This document shows positions 17,161 through 25,549 of a stretch of 64,000 nt of DNA, in pieces; within the stretch, counting starts at the first letter, position 1; every line of letters starts with the position of its first letter. The position numbers and the translations under genes were made by a program. Source of the DNA: Rhodococcus yunnanensis NBRC 103083 (GTDB taxonomy: Bacteria > Actinomycetota > Actinomycetes > Mycobacteriales > Mycobacteriaceae); assembly GCF_001895005.1 (NCBI RefSeq), contig NZ_BCXH01000006.1, positions 1 through 64,000 of the forward strand, given 5' to 3'. The notes under the pieces were generated by a model. That model did no database searches. It worked only from the letters and a program-made list of their open reading frames with translations, and was not told the DNA's origin.

Positions 17161-18344
17161 GTAGGCAGTCGGCAGGATTGTCCGGTCGCGCCGCGATCGT
17201 CGGGATCGGTGCCACGGACTTTTCCAAGAACTCCGGTCGAAGCGAGCTGAGGCTCGCGGCCGAGGCGGTCACCGCAGCGCTCGACGACGCAGGCCTGGCA
17301 CCCGCGGACGTCGACGGACTCACCTCGTTCACGATGGACACCAATACCGAAACCGCCGTGGCGCGGGCAGTCGGTATCCCGAATCTCAAGTTCTTCAGTC
17401 GAATTCACTACGGCGGCGGGGCCGCGTGCGCGACGATTCAGCAAGCGGCGATGGCCGTCGCGACAGGAGTAGCCGACGTCGTCGTCGCGTATCGAGCATT
17501 CAACGAGCGCTCGGGCGCCAGATTCGGACAGGTCGCATCACATCTCGCGCAGGCGCCGACGTCGTCGGGCATCGACGCCGGGTGGTCCTACCCGCACGGG
17601 CTCGGAACCCCCGCGTCGTTCGTGGCGATGGTCGCGCGCCGATACATGCACGTCTACGGCGCCACGAGCGAGGACTTCGGACGCGTCGCCGTCGCCGATC
17701 GAAAGCATGCCGCGACCAATCCCGCTGCCTTCTTCCACGGCAAGCCGATCACGCTGGAGGACCACCAGAATTCGCGATGGATCGCCGAACCGCTGCATCT
17801 GCTCGACTGCTGTCAGGAATCCGACGGTGGCATCGCCATCGTGGTGACGTCCGTCGAACGGGCGAAGGATCTGCCGAATCCGGCCGCTGTCGTCACCGCG
17901 GCAGCCCAGGGCAGCGGCGCCGATCAATACATCATGACCAGCTACTACCGCGACGCGATGACGGGGCTGCCGGAGATGGGGCTCGTCGGAGATCAGTTGT
18001 GGGCCCAGGCCGGGCTCGGGCCGTCGGACATACAGACCGCTGTTCTGTACGACCACTTCACCCCGTTCGTGTTGATGCAATTGGAGGAGCTCGGATTCTG
18101 TGGTCGCGGCGAGGCCAGGGATTTCATCTCGGGGGGCGCGATAGAACTCGGTGGACGACTCCCGTTGAACACACACGGCGGCCAGTTGGGTGAGGCCTAC
18201 ATCCACGGGATGAACGGCATCGCCGAGGGTGTACGTCAGATCCGCGGCACGTCGGTCAACCAGGTCGAAGACGTGGAGAACGTGCTGGTGACCGCGGGTA
18301 CGGGAGTGCCTACGTCGGGCTTGATTCTGTCGAGTTCTCGGTAG
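17157..18344 (+). CDS. ltp2: Ltp2, steroid side-chain aldolase (thiolase fold)
   Basis: This 395-residue thiolase-superfamily protein resembles lipid-transfer-protein-type thiolases and lacks the classical nucleophile Cys motif. It has IHYGGGAACATIQQAAMAVA near residue 85, GARFGQ, and the C-terminal LPLNTHGGQLGEAYIHGMNG. Ltp2 does the retro-aldol cleavage of 17-hydroxy-3-oxo-4-pregnene-20-carboxyl-CoA to androstenedione and propionyl-CoA, working with the DUF35 domain of ChsH2. It ends the operon. Its last 35 bases overlap the end of the convergent GntR gene. The start is set by the last repeat unit upstream. Confidence 0.92.
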   Translation: MSRQSAGLSGRAAIVGIGATDFSKNSGRSELRLAAEAVTAALDDAGLAPADVDGLTSFTMDTNTETAVARAVGIPNLKFFSRIHYGGGAACATIQQAAMAVATGVADVVVAYRAFNERSGARFGQVASHLAQAPTSSGIDAGWSYPHGLGTPASFVAMVARRYMHVYGATSEDFGRVAVADRKHAATNPAAFFHGKPITLEDHQNSRWIAEPLHLLDCCQESDGGIAIVVTSVERAKDLPNPAAVVTAAAQGSGADQYIMTSYYRDAMTGLPEMGLVGDQLWAQAGLGPSDIQTAVLYDHFTPFVLMQLEELGFCGRGEARDFISGGAIELGGRLPLNTHGGQLGEAYIHGMNGIAEGVRQIRGTSVNQVEDVENVLVTAGTGVPTSGLILSSSR

Positions 18345-19044
18345 CGAGCATCGCGCCGGTCGATTCGCTCACGATCTCGAGCATCGCCTGCTCCGCCGCG
18401 GCGGCATCCCCTGCCTGAACGGCAGACGCGACAGCGCCGTGCAAGCGGATCGCCTCGGGATCGGCTTGATGCGGCATGAGCGCGTGACGGGTTCGACCGG
18501 CGAGCACTTCGACGACGATGTCGGACATCGAGCGCAACATCGGATTTCCCGACGCGGCCAGCAGCGTGCGGTGGAAGTCCGAATCGTGGGCGAGATAGGC
18601 GTCGGAGTCCGCGGACCGCGAGGTGGCCGACATTCCGATCACGGCAGCGGTCAGCTTTCCGCACTGCGCAGGGGTCGCGCGAGCAGCAGCGAGCCGAGCC
18701 GCCAAAGGTTCTATCCCCGAACGTAATTCGCTGAGAACCAGTAGCTGCTCGGCGCGCCGTGGGCCGGCGAGTTGCCACCTGATGACGAGGGGGTCGAGCG
18801 AATTCCAGTGCTCGGAATCGAGAACGGTGATCCCGACGCGTCTGCGCACGGTCAGCAGGCCGAGGGATTCGAGCACTCGAACCACCTCGCGGACGACCGT
18901 GCGCGAAACCTCGAAACGCGTCGCAACGTCATCGGCGGAAATGCGGGTGCCCGCAGGCACAGCGCCGCCCACGATGCCCAGACCCAGTTTTTCGAGTACG
19001 GAATCGTGTAATTGCAGGAACTCGACGTTCGCTTCGGCCACCAC
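18310..19044 (-). CDS. GntR-family regulator (FadR subfamily)
   Basis: This 244-residue protein has an N-terminal winged helix (about residues 10-75, with GTRISADDVATRFEVSRTVV and a wing ending near RRRVG) and a helical FCD effector domain with DSDFHRTLLAASGNPML and HGAVASAV, which contain the metal-ligand Asp and His positions of the subfamily. FadR-type GntR proteins often sense sugar acids. A gluconokinase gene lies 1.3 kb downstream behind an AT-rich inverted repeat, so gluconate control is a reasonable inference. It overlaps ltp2 tail to tail. Confidence 0.85.
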   Translation of the reverse strand: MVAEANVEFLQLHDSVLEKLGLGIVGGAVPAGTRISADDVATRFEVSRTVVREVVRVLESLGLLTVRRRVGITVLDSEHWNSLDPLVIRWQLAGPRRAEQLLVLSELRSGIEPLAARLAAARATPAQCGKLTAAVIGMSATSRSADSDAYLAHDSDFHRTLLAASGNPMLRSMSDIVVEVLAGRTRHALMPHQADPEAIRLHGAVASAVQAGDAAAAEQAMLEIVSESTGAMLATENSTESSPT

Positions 19045-19205
19045 TGCTCGATCGTGCCATGCGATTCGATCACCCGTGCATCTCGACAGCTTGCCGTGTA
19101 TCCAGACGGTTCTGTTGTCGCTACTGTCGAATGCAGGGGCGGTGCGCAGGAAACGTCGGCGTACAGGGGAGACCAGTACCAGAGAGACCAGTACAGGGGG
19201 CGACC

Positions 19206-20084
19206 ATGACCGATCGCGACGACCTACGGTTCGAATCAGGCGGGGCAGAGTGCGCGGCGTGGCACTATCGGGGGCGTGAGGGTGCGCCGGTCGTCGTGAT
19301 GGCGCACGGTCTCGGCGGAGTCCGGTCGATGCGCCTGGCCGCGTATGCCGAGCGATTCGTCGCGGCGGGGTATTCCTGCCTCGTGTTCGACTATCGGCAC
19401 TTCGGTGACAGCGGAGGCGAACCCCGTCAGCTCCTCGACATCGGAGAGCAGCTCGACGACTGGGCCGCCGCGATCGGGTTTGCGCGCACCCTCGGGTCCG
19501 GCCGCGTGGTGCTGTGGGGAACCTCGTTCGGCGGCGGCCACGTGATCATCGCGGCGGCCAGGGACGGCGACATCACCGCGGTGGTCTCGCAGTGTCCGTT
19601 CACCGACGGCCCAGCTTCCTCCTGGGCGACGCGGCCGTCGACGGCAGTGCGGGTGACGGCACGGGCTGCCGCCGACCGTCTCTCCTCGCTGCTCGGCCGT
19701 GAACCGGTCATGATCGCGCTCGCGGGTCCGCCCGGATCGACCGCGTTGATGTCCGCGCCGGACGCGATGCCCGGGTATCTGGCGCTCGTTCCCGAGGGTG
19801 CCCCGTTCAGGAACGAGGTGTTCGCACGCGTCGGCTTGCACATTCCGATACACCGGCCGGGCGCGTACGCGTCGAAGGTGACCTGCCCGATCATGTTCTC
19901 CGTCTGCGCGTCGGACACCGTTGCGCCCGCCAAGGCGACCATCCGGCATGCCAAGCGTGCCCCTCGCGGTGAGGTGGTGGTCTACCCGGACGGTCATTTC
20001 GGTATCTACGTCGGCGAGCCGTTCGAGCGGGTCGTCGGCGATCAGGTCGAGTTTCTCCAGCGTGTAGCACCCGCGCGCGCCTGA
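19206..20084 (+). CDS. Alpha/beta hydrolase (dienelactone hydrolase-like)
   Basis: This 292-residue hydrolase has the oxyanion-hole region MAHGLGGVRSMRL near residue 37, the nucleophile elbow GTSFGGGH (Ser near 107), an acid residue in SVCASDTVAP and a catalytic His in YPDGHFGIY near 268. Its substrate is not identifiable. It starts at ATG after AGGGGGCGACC. It lies between the GntR regulator and the gluconokinase gene. The leader contains GACCAGTAC twice (about 19171 and 19186), another small duplication. Confidence 0.8.
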   Translation: MTDRDDLRFESGGAECAAWHYRGREGAPVVVMAHGLGGVRSMRLAAYAERFVAAGYSCLVFDYRHFGDSGGEPRQLLDIGEQLDDWAAAIGFARTLGSGRVVLWGTSFGGGHVIIAAARDGDITAVVSQCPFTDGPASSWATRPSTAVRVTARAAADRLSSLLGREPVMIALAGPPGSTALMSAPDAMPGYLALVPEGAPFRNEVFARVGLHIPIHRPGAYASKVTCPIMFSVCASDTVAPAKATIRHAKRAPRGEVVVYPDGHFGIYVGEPFERVVGDQVEFLQRVAPARA

Positions 20085-20120
20085 GTCGCGCGGACCGTGC
20101 ATGCACCCCGGCTCGCATTT

Positions 20121-20158
20121 ATCATACGAAATGCAGAATAATTTGCAATTTGTATGAT
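20121..20158. promoter_or_regulatory. AT-rich inverted repeat upstream of gntK, candidate operator
   Basis: The arms ATCATACGAAATGCA (20121-20135) and TGCAATTTGTATGAT (20144-20158) pair at 13 of 15 positions. The surrounding 45 bp is strikingly AT-rich for this genome. ATCATAC/GTATGAT half-sites suit a GntR-type dimer, so this is a candidate operator and promoter for gntK. Confidence 0.55.
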
Positions 20159-20220
20159 TATTGGAGATAGTGAGCCGGGTCACCGACGCGGACATATGGT
20201 GACGGAACATCCGGGTACGC

Positions 20221-20300
20221 AGCTGGTGCGTACCTCGAAGACCTGGTGCGTACCTCGAAGACCTGGTGCGTACCTCGAAGACCTGGTGCGTAACTCGAAG
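20221..20300. repeat. 20-bp tandem array in the gntK leader
   Basis: Four units of ACCTGGTGCGTACCTCGAAG (the first with one change, the last with one change) lie between the candidate operator and the GTG start. They end 20 bases before the start codon. The array is non-coding. Confidence 0.95.
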
Positions 20301-20320
20301 ACATGGAGTGGTGATCTGAC

Positions 20321-20854
20321 GTGACCGAATTGCAGAGTGCGCAGCCGGTTCTGGTCATAATGGGCGTTTCGGGATCGGGGAAGTCGACCGTGGCGGGGAT
20401 GCTGGCGGGTGCACTGAAGTGGGATCTGCAGGAGGGCGACGACCTGCATCCGGCGTCGAACGTCGCGAAGATGGCGTCCGGGCATCCGTTGACCGACGAG
20501 GATCGGTGGCCGTGGTTGGAGACCATCGCGGAGTGGATTCGGGCGCACACCCGCAGCGGCGAACCCGGAATCGTGACCTGCTCTGCCCTCAAGCGGAGTT
20601 ACCGTGACGTTCTTGCGAAAGGCTCGGAAGGCAAGGTGGTCTTCGTACACCTCGCCGGTACCAGGAATCAGATCAGCGACCGTCTCAATGTGCGCATGGA
20701 CCACTTCATGCCGAGTACGTTGCTCGACACTCAGATCACGACGCTGGAGCCGATCGAACCCGACGAGCAATCGATCGTCGTCGACGTCGGTCCGCCGCCT
20801 GCCGAGATCGCGGCGAGAATCATCGCCGAACTGGAGCGAAAGCTCGACGAATGA
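20321..20854 (+). CDS. gntK: Gluconokinase
   Basis: This 177-residue kinase has the P-loop GVSGSGKST near residue 15, the gluconate-site segment EGDDLHPASNVAKM, TDEDRWPWLE and SALKRSYRD, all typical of the GntK family. It phosphorylates gluconate to 6-phosphogluconate for the pentose phosphate pathway. The start is GTG. A 20-bp tandem array and an AT-rich inverted repeat precede it, suggesting control by the nearby GntR protein. Confidence 0.93.
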   Translation: MTELQSAQPVLVIMGVSGSGKSTVAGMLAGALKWDLQEGDDLHPASNVAKMASGHPLTDEDRWPWLETIAEWIRAHTRSGEPGIVTCSALKRSYRDVLAKGSEGKVVFVHLAGTRNQISDRLNVRMDHFMPSTLLDTQITTLEPIEPDEQSIVVDVGPPPAEIAARIIAELERKLDE

Positions 20855-20867
20855 CGCTGTGGCGCCG

Positions 20868-20885
20868 ACCGGTGCATGCGCCGGT
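20868..20885. terminator. Candidate hairpin after gntK
   Basis: ACCGGTGCATGCGCCGGT is a near-perfect 18-base palindrome 14 bases after the gntK stop. It may act as a weak terminator or simply be a palindrome. Confidence 0.4.
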
Positions 20886-20906
20886 TCACGAACGAAGTGA
20901 CAGTCC

Positions 20907-21209
20907 ATGGTGAGGGGTGCGCCCTCGCGGCCGGTCGAACTTCCAGTCCCGTATGCCGATGTGTGGGACTGGCAACTCGACGGTCTGTGCCGCGGATACG
21001 ACTCCTCGGTGTTCTTCCATCCCGAGGGTGAGCGAGGACGCGCCCGATCCATGCGGGAGCAGAAGGCCAAGGACGTGTGCGGCAGGTGTCCGGTTCTGGC
21101 GCAGTGTCGATCGCATGCCCTGTCGGTGAACGAGCCGTACGGCGTCTGGGGCGGCATGTCGGCACACGACCGCGCCGACTACTACCGCGGCGCATCCCGA
21201 CCGGCCTGA
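20907..21209 (+). CDS. WhiB-family iron-sulfur regulator
   Basis: This 100-residue protein has the four WhiB cysteines: one in GLCRGYD near residue 28 and three in VCGRCPVLAQC near 58-67. The family turn motif YGVWGGM follows near residue 77. WhiB proteins bind a 4Fe-4S cluster and usually act with the principal sigma factor. The subfamily cannot be fixed from sequence here. The ATG could be moved to the adjacent GTG with no effect on the domain. Confidence 0.92.
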   Translation: MVRGAPSRPVELPVPYADVWDWQLDGLCRGYDSSVFFHPEGERGRARSMREQKAKDVCGRCPVLAQCRSHALSVNEPYGVWGGMSAHDRADYYRGASRPA

Positions 21210-21259
21210 TTCTTCGCGGCATCCGTACCTGTCGGTGGGGTCCTGCATGATGTCGTCTC

Positions 21260-21970
21260 ATGAACAAGGTCCTACGTGCGACGCTCGTCAGCGCGGTCGT
21301 CATCACCACGGTCATCGGTATCGCATCGTTCGTGCTGAGTTTCGCAGCGCTGTGGGATCTGGCGACCATGGCGGGCGTCCCGAGGAATCTGTCGTGGTTG
21401 TGGCCCGTCATCGTCGACGGCACCATCTTGCAGGCCACCATCTCGGTCATCGCGCTTGCCGGTTTCGAGGACCAGCGCAGCGGTAGGCGCTTCTTCTGGT
21501 GGGTGCTCGTCATCGCCGCGTTGGTGAGTATCGGAGCAAATGCGATGCACGCCTTCATCTCTCATACCGGTACCCTGCACCCGGCGTTGTCCGCCGCGAT
21601 CGCGACGGTTGCTCCGGTGAGTCTGCTTGCTGCAACGCACGGCCTGGGAATCCTGGTGCGAATACCGGCCCGGACGGCGGACTCCGCGCCCGACCCGGTA
21701 CCACTGGAACAGCCGATAACAGGGGGACAGCCGATATCAGGGGAACAACCGTCGGCATCGGAGCAGACCGACGTGGAGCCGTTGTCCTGGAACCACTTCC
21801 GATCGATCGACACCGCCGCTGCTGCAGCCGCTCCGGTGACCCCGAAGGCGCAGGCGTATGTACCGACTGTCGGGCACGCCGAGCCGGTCGCCGAACCGCT
21901 CGAAGACGTGGACCGCTGGATTCTCGACGAGGATCGAGCCGACGATCTGTACCCCGTCGATGCTCCCTGA
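21260..21970 (+). CDS. DUF2637 membrane protein
   Basis: This 236-residue protein has four predicted membrane helices in residues 1-130 (starting VLRATLVSAVVITTVIGIAS), including WLWPVIVDGTI, which is typical of DUF2637. A soluble C-terminal tail of about 100 residues is rich in Pro, Gln and Ala, with a small QPITGG/QPISGE repeat. DUF2637 proteins are widespread in actinobacteria and have no established function. It appears to be transcribed alone. Confidence 0.75.
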   Translation: MNKVLRATLVSAVVITTVIGIASFVLSFAALWDLATMAGVPRNLSWLWPVIVDGTILQATISVIALAGFEDQRSGRRFFWWVLVIAALVSIGANAMHAFISHTGTLHPALSAAIATVAPVSLLAATHGLGILVRIPARTADSAPDPVPLEQPITGGQPISGEQPSASEQTDVEPLSWNHFRSIDTAAAAAAPVTPKAQAYVPTVGHAEPVAEPLEDVDRWILDEDRADDLYPVDAP

Positions 21971-22042
21971 CGGCTCGGCCCTGTCCGCGGCTGTCGCGCC
22001 GGGACCACGGCGCTCCGGCGCCGAGAGTGGCACTATCGAGTG

Positions 22043-22540
22043 ATGAGTACGGTGAGCCCCGAGGTTCCGGGGCCGGGGCAGGAATCGGTGTGGGACTATC
22101 CGAGGCCACCCCGGCTCGAACATTCGAATCGCCTGATCACGGTACGTTTTCGCGGCGCACTCGTCGCCGAGACGCGTGATGCATGGCGGGTACTGGAGAC
22201 CAGTCATCCGCCGACCTGGTACGTCCCGCGGGACGATGTCGCACCGAGTGCACTGTCACCTTCGGCCGCTGCCGCTACGCATTGCGAGTGGAAGGGCGCG
22301 GCCACGTACTGGGACGTGCACGGTGAGGGCGAGGTGAGCGCGGGCGCCGCGTGGAGCTACGAGGATCCCACCGCAGCGTTCCTGCCGATCACCGGGCATC
22401 TTGCCTTCTCGCCGAGCCGCCTCGAATGCGAGGTCGACGGCGAACCGGTGACTCCGCAGGAGGGCGGGTTCTACGAGGGCTGGATCACCAGCGATGTAGT
22501 CGGGCCGTTCAAGGGCGTTCCCGGTAGCTGGGGGTGGTGA
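22043..22540 (+). CDS. DUF427 domain protein
   Basis: This 165-residue protein has one DUF427 domain: a VWDYPRPP lead, then TWYVPRDDV, CEWKGAATYWDV, AAWSYEDPT and the C-terminal FYEGWITSDVVGPFKG. The Cys-Glu-Trp-Lys-Gly segment is the conserved centre of the family. DUF427 has no settled biochemical role. The start gives MSTVSPEVPG. It converges on bluB with one base between stops. Confidence 0.85.
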   Translation: MSTVSPEVPGPGQESVWDYPRPPRLEHSNRLITVRFRGALVAETRDAWRVLETSHPPTWYVPRDDVAPSALSPSAAAATHCEWKGAATYWDVHGEGEVSAGAAWSYEDPTAAFLPITGHLAFSPSRLECEVDGEPVTPQEGGFYEGWITSDVVGPFKGVPGSWGW

Positions 22541-22541
22541 G

Positions 22542-23186
22542 TCAGTCGCGCCGACCGAACTTTTCGTGGTGAATGGCCTCGGACAGGTCTCGTCGGCTTC
22601 TCCAGCCGAACCGCTCGAGGTCGGGGGTGCGCTGGAATTCGGTGACGGGCCCGATGCACAGCCATGCGATAGGCCGGACGGGCCAGGGGATGTCGAGCAG
22701 ATCGGTGAGGTAGGCCTCGTCGTAGAACGACACCCACCCGACTCCGATCGATTCGGTGACCGCTGCGAGCCACAGATTTTCGATCGCCAGAACGGCGGAG
22801 AAGAGGCCGGTGTCGTCGACGGTCGCACGTCCGAGGATGTGCTCTCCGCCGCGCGCCGGGTCGTACGTCACGACCACTCCGGTGCCGCTGGTCTCGATGC
22901 CTTCGATGCGGATCGGGTCGAAGGTGTCCTTTCGATCCGAGGGCAGTGAATCGGCGAAGGCTTCTCGCTGCTGCTCGACGTGCCGCGCGAACGCGCCGAG
23001 GGTCTCGGGAGATCGGACGACGACAAAATCCCACGGCTGTGTGTTTCCGACACTCGGCGCGTGGTGTGCTGCGGTCAGAATGCGCTGCAGCACAGCATCA
23101 TCGACGCATTCGCCGCTGAATTCTGCGCGAACGTCTCGCCGTGACTCGATCGCGGCGTACAGGGACATCTTCTGGTTGTCGATCAT
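22542..23186 (-). CDS. bluB: 5,6-dimethylbenzimidazole synthase BluB
   Basis: This 214-residue nitroreductase-fold protein has the BluB-type N-terminus ESRRDVRAEF, then HHAPSVGNTQPWDFVVVRS and IGVGWVSFYDE. BluB uses reduced FMN and oxygen to cut the flavin into 5,6-dimethylbenzimidazole, the lower ligand of vitamin B12. No other cobalamin genes lie nearby. It overlaps the upstream GGDEF/EAL gene by ATGA and is probably co-translated with it. A general nitroreductase remains possible. Confidence 0.82.
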   Translation of the reverse strand: MIDNQKMSLYAAIESRRDVRAEFSGECVDDAVLQRILTAAHHAPSVGNTQPWDFVVVRSPETLGAFARHVEQQREAFADSLPSDRKDTFDPIRIEGIETSGTGVVVTYDPARGGEHILGRATVDDTGLFSAVLAIENLWLAAVTESIGVGWVSFYDEAYLTDLLDIPWPVRPIAWLCIGPVTEFQRTPDLERFGWRSRRDLSEAIHHEKFGRRD

Positions 23187-25483
23187 CGGCGGGTAGCGAC
23201 GTCCTTCAGCTCGGAGTTCAGGGCGGCCACGGAGGCAGGGATTCGGTGACCGGGAACGGGACGTCCGAGATAGTAACCCTGCGCGGTGGTGCAGGACAGC
23301 CTGCGCAGCTCGAGCAGAGTCTCGATGTCCTCGACGCCTTCTGCCGTGACGGTGAGGCCGAGGGTCCGAGCCAGGTCGATGGTCGACTGCACGATGACCC
23401 GGTGCGTCTGTGTGGTGAGCATGTGAGCCACGAACGTCTTGTCGATCTTCAGCTGCTGGACCGGTAATCGCTGCAGGTAGGACAACGAGCTGTATCCGGT
23501 CCCGTAGTCGTCGACCGCCAGAGTGATGCCGAGTTCGCGGAGTTGGCGCATCGATTCGATCGCAACGAGTGGATTTGCGATCGCTGCCGTCTCGGTGATC
23601 TCGAGTGTGAGTATCTCCGGGTGGGCTCCGACGGCGGCCAGTGAACGCCTGATTTGTCCGACGATGGTGGTGTCGATCAGATTTCGTGTCGAGACGTTGA
23701 CGGACATGGCGAGTTCGAGACCATCGCGGCTCCACAACTGTCGTTGAGCCAGTGCCTCGGTCAGCACGAAGTCGGTGAGAGGTCGGATCAGACCGGTGCG
23801 TTCTGCCATCGGAAGGAAGAGGTCGGGTTCGATCGTTCCTCTGTCCGGGTGGTTCCACCGAAGGAGGGCCTCGACGCTCGTCGCCTCCATGGTGGCCAGG
23901 TCGACCTGAAGTTGGTAGTACACCTCGAGCTGGTGTGTGTCGATTGCCGTGGTGAGCTCGCTCAACAGCAGGAGTTGGCGGCTGTTGTCTCGGTCCATCG
24001 ACGCGTCGTACAGGGCGATGCGAGGTTGCACCGCCTTGGCCGAATGCACGGCGAGCCCGGCATGTCGAATCAGAACGTCGGATCGGTCGTCGAGGCTCTG
24101 CGCGCACGCCACTCCCACGCTGGCTTCGACGAGCAGTGTGGATTTACGGACGGTGATGGGTCTTCGCAGCGTGGCGTGCATCTCGTGCGCGACGGTCATC
24201 GCGTCCGTCATCTCTGCCCGGAGCGCGACGGCGAATTCGTCCGCGCCGATGCGTCCCACTGCTCCTCGGCGTCCGATCACGGCGCCGAGTCGGTCGGCCA
24301 CGACGCACAGAACCTCGTCACCGATCTCGCGACCGAACGTGTCGTTGATCTCCTGGAATCGGTCGATATCGAGCAGAAGCAGGGCCAGTGGCAGTGCAGG
24401 GGCACTCGGCGACTCCATCCACGACTGCAGTCCGTGTCGGTTGTACTTGCCGGTCAGGGTGTCGGTCGTGGCGACTGTCCGCAGCGATTCGGTCTGGTCG
24501 TGCAGCAGTCGCAGCAGCTCGGCGACTCGCACGAACACCAGACACACCAGCACGGTTGCGCACACCACGACACCCCACCCCCACTGGTGCACGGGCGCAC
24601 CGCGGACGAGGAGGATTCCCATGACTGCAGGTGCGGTCAGCGTCGCCAACGTCAACACGATGACCGTCGGGGTGCTGAACGACGCCACCAGATGGATGGC
24701 GCTGCCGCTCCTGGGCGCCGGGCGAGCAAGAGCCCGCATGGACGGGTGGAGTGCGGCGGTGCCGGCGAGAACGTAGTACGCGATGTAGCCGAGGTCGAGC
24801 GCGGTGCGCGAGGTCTCCGACAGCGACGTCACGGCGACGTTCGATGCGGTATCGGCCACCAGGACAGCCACCGTGGCAGCGGTCAGCAGCCGGAACGACG
24901 CGCTCTGCCATTGGACGGCACCGACGAAGTGCACGAGCAATCCGAGTAGATACAGGTCCATGGCCGCGTAGACCACGCCGAGGATTCCCGCCGTCGTCGA
25001 GATGTTCACGGCCTCGACGTCGACGACGAACACCCACATCAGCAGACCGAACGCGATCATGACGATCGCGCTGTTGGCTACGTGGCCCAGCTCGCCGCGT
25101 CGCCATCCTCTGTGTACGAGCAGGTACAGCCCGGCTGCCATGACGGGGTAGCCGAGGAGATAGATGCCATCTGCTGCCGAGGGCAACGGAACGACCCCGG
25201 TCGTGTGGCCGATCCAGAGGAATGCGGCGTCACCGAGCACCCACAGGCCGGAGCCCGCCGCGATGAGCCACCACGCCTGCGCCGACGCAGGCCGGTTCGC
25301 CCGGATCCCGATGGCCATCGCGACCAGGGAGGATGCGCCGATGGCGACGAAGATCGATTCCGACACCACGCCGGCCGGAGCGAAGAAGTACACGGTGCAG
25401 GCAAGCGCACCGAACGTCGGATACAGCCACCATTTCACCGGGTGCATCCTTCCGTCCACGTGCTGTCGGTACTCGGTACTCAC
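23183..25483 (-). CDS. Membrane GGDEF-EAL cyclic-di-GMP protein
   Basis: This protein is about 766 residues long. Roughly residues 10-310 form eight or nine membrane helices. A GGDEF domain follows, with DIDRFQEINDTFGREIGDE and the signature as GADEF near residue 412 (Ala for Gly). The EAL domain has VEALLRW near 538, NVSTRNL, DDYGTGYSSLSYL and KIDKTFV, so the phosphodiesterase residues look intact. The start is uncertain: GTG at 25483 follows GGAAGG with a four-base spacing, and GTG at 25495 is also in frame. It turns over cyclic-di-GMP, probably mainly degrading it. The gene overlaps bluB. Confidence 0.9.
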   Translation of the reverse strand: MSTEYRQHVDGRMHPVKWWLYPTFGALACTVYFFAPAGVVSESIFVAIGASSLVAMAIGIRANRPASAQAWWLIAAGSGLWVLGDAAFLWIGHTTGVVPLPSAADGIYLLGYPVMAAGLYLLVHRGWRRGELGHVANSAIVMIAFGLLMWVFVVDVEAVNISTTAGILGVVYAAMDLYLLGLLVHFVGAVQWQSASFRLLTAATVAVLVADTASNVAVTSLSETSRTALDLGYIAYYVLAGTAALHPSMRALARPAPRSGSAIHLVASFSTPTVIVLTLATLTAPAVMGILLVRGAPVHQWGWGVVVCATVLVCLVFVRVAELLRLLHDQTESLRTVATTDTLTGKYNRHGLQSWMESPSAPALPLALLLLDIDRFQEINDTFGREIGDEVLCVVADRLGAVIGRRGAVGRIGADEFAVALRAEMTDAMTVAHEMHATLRRPITVRKSTLLVEASVGVACAQSLDDRSDVLIRHAGLAVHSAKAVQPRIALYDASMDRDNSRQLLLLSELTTAIDTHQLEVYYQLQVDLATMEATSVEALLRWNHPDRGTIEPDLFLPMAERTGLIRPLTDFVLTEALAQRQLWSRDGLELAMSVNVSTRNLIDTTIVGQIRRSLAAVGAHPEILTLEITETAAIANPLVAIESMRQLRELGITLAVDDYGTGYSSLSYLQRLPVQQLKIDKTFVAHMLTTQTHRVIVQSTIDLARTLGLTVTAEGVEDIETLLELRRLSCTTAQGYYLGRPVPGHRIPASVAALNSELKDVATRR

Positions 25484-25549
25484 CCAACCTTCCACACTTG
25501 ATACTGCAGGTCACTTTCATTGCGCGACGGCGATTCGGCCCACCCTCGC

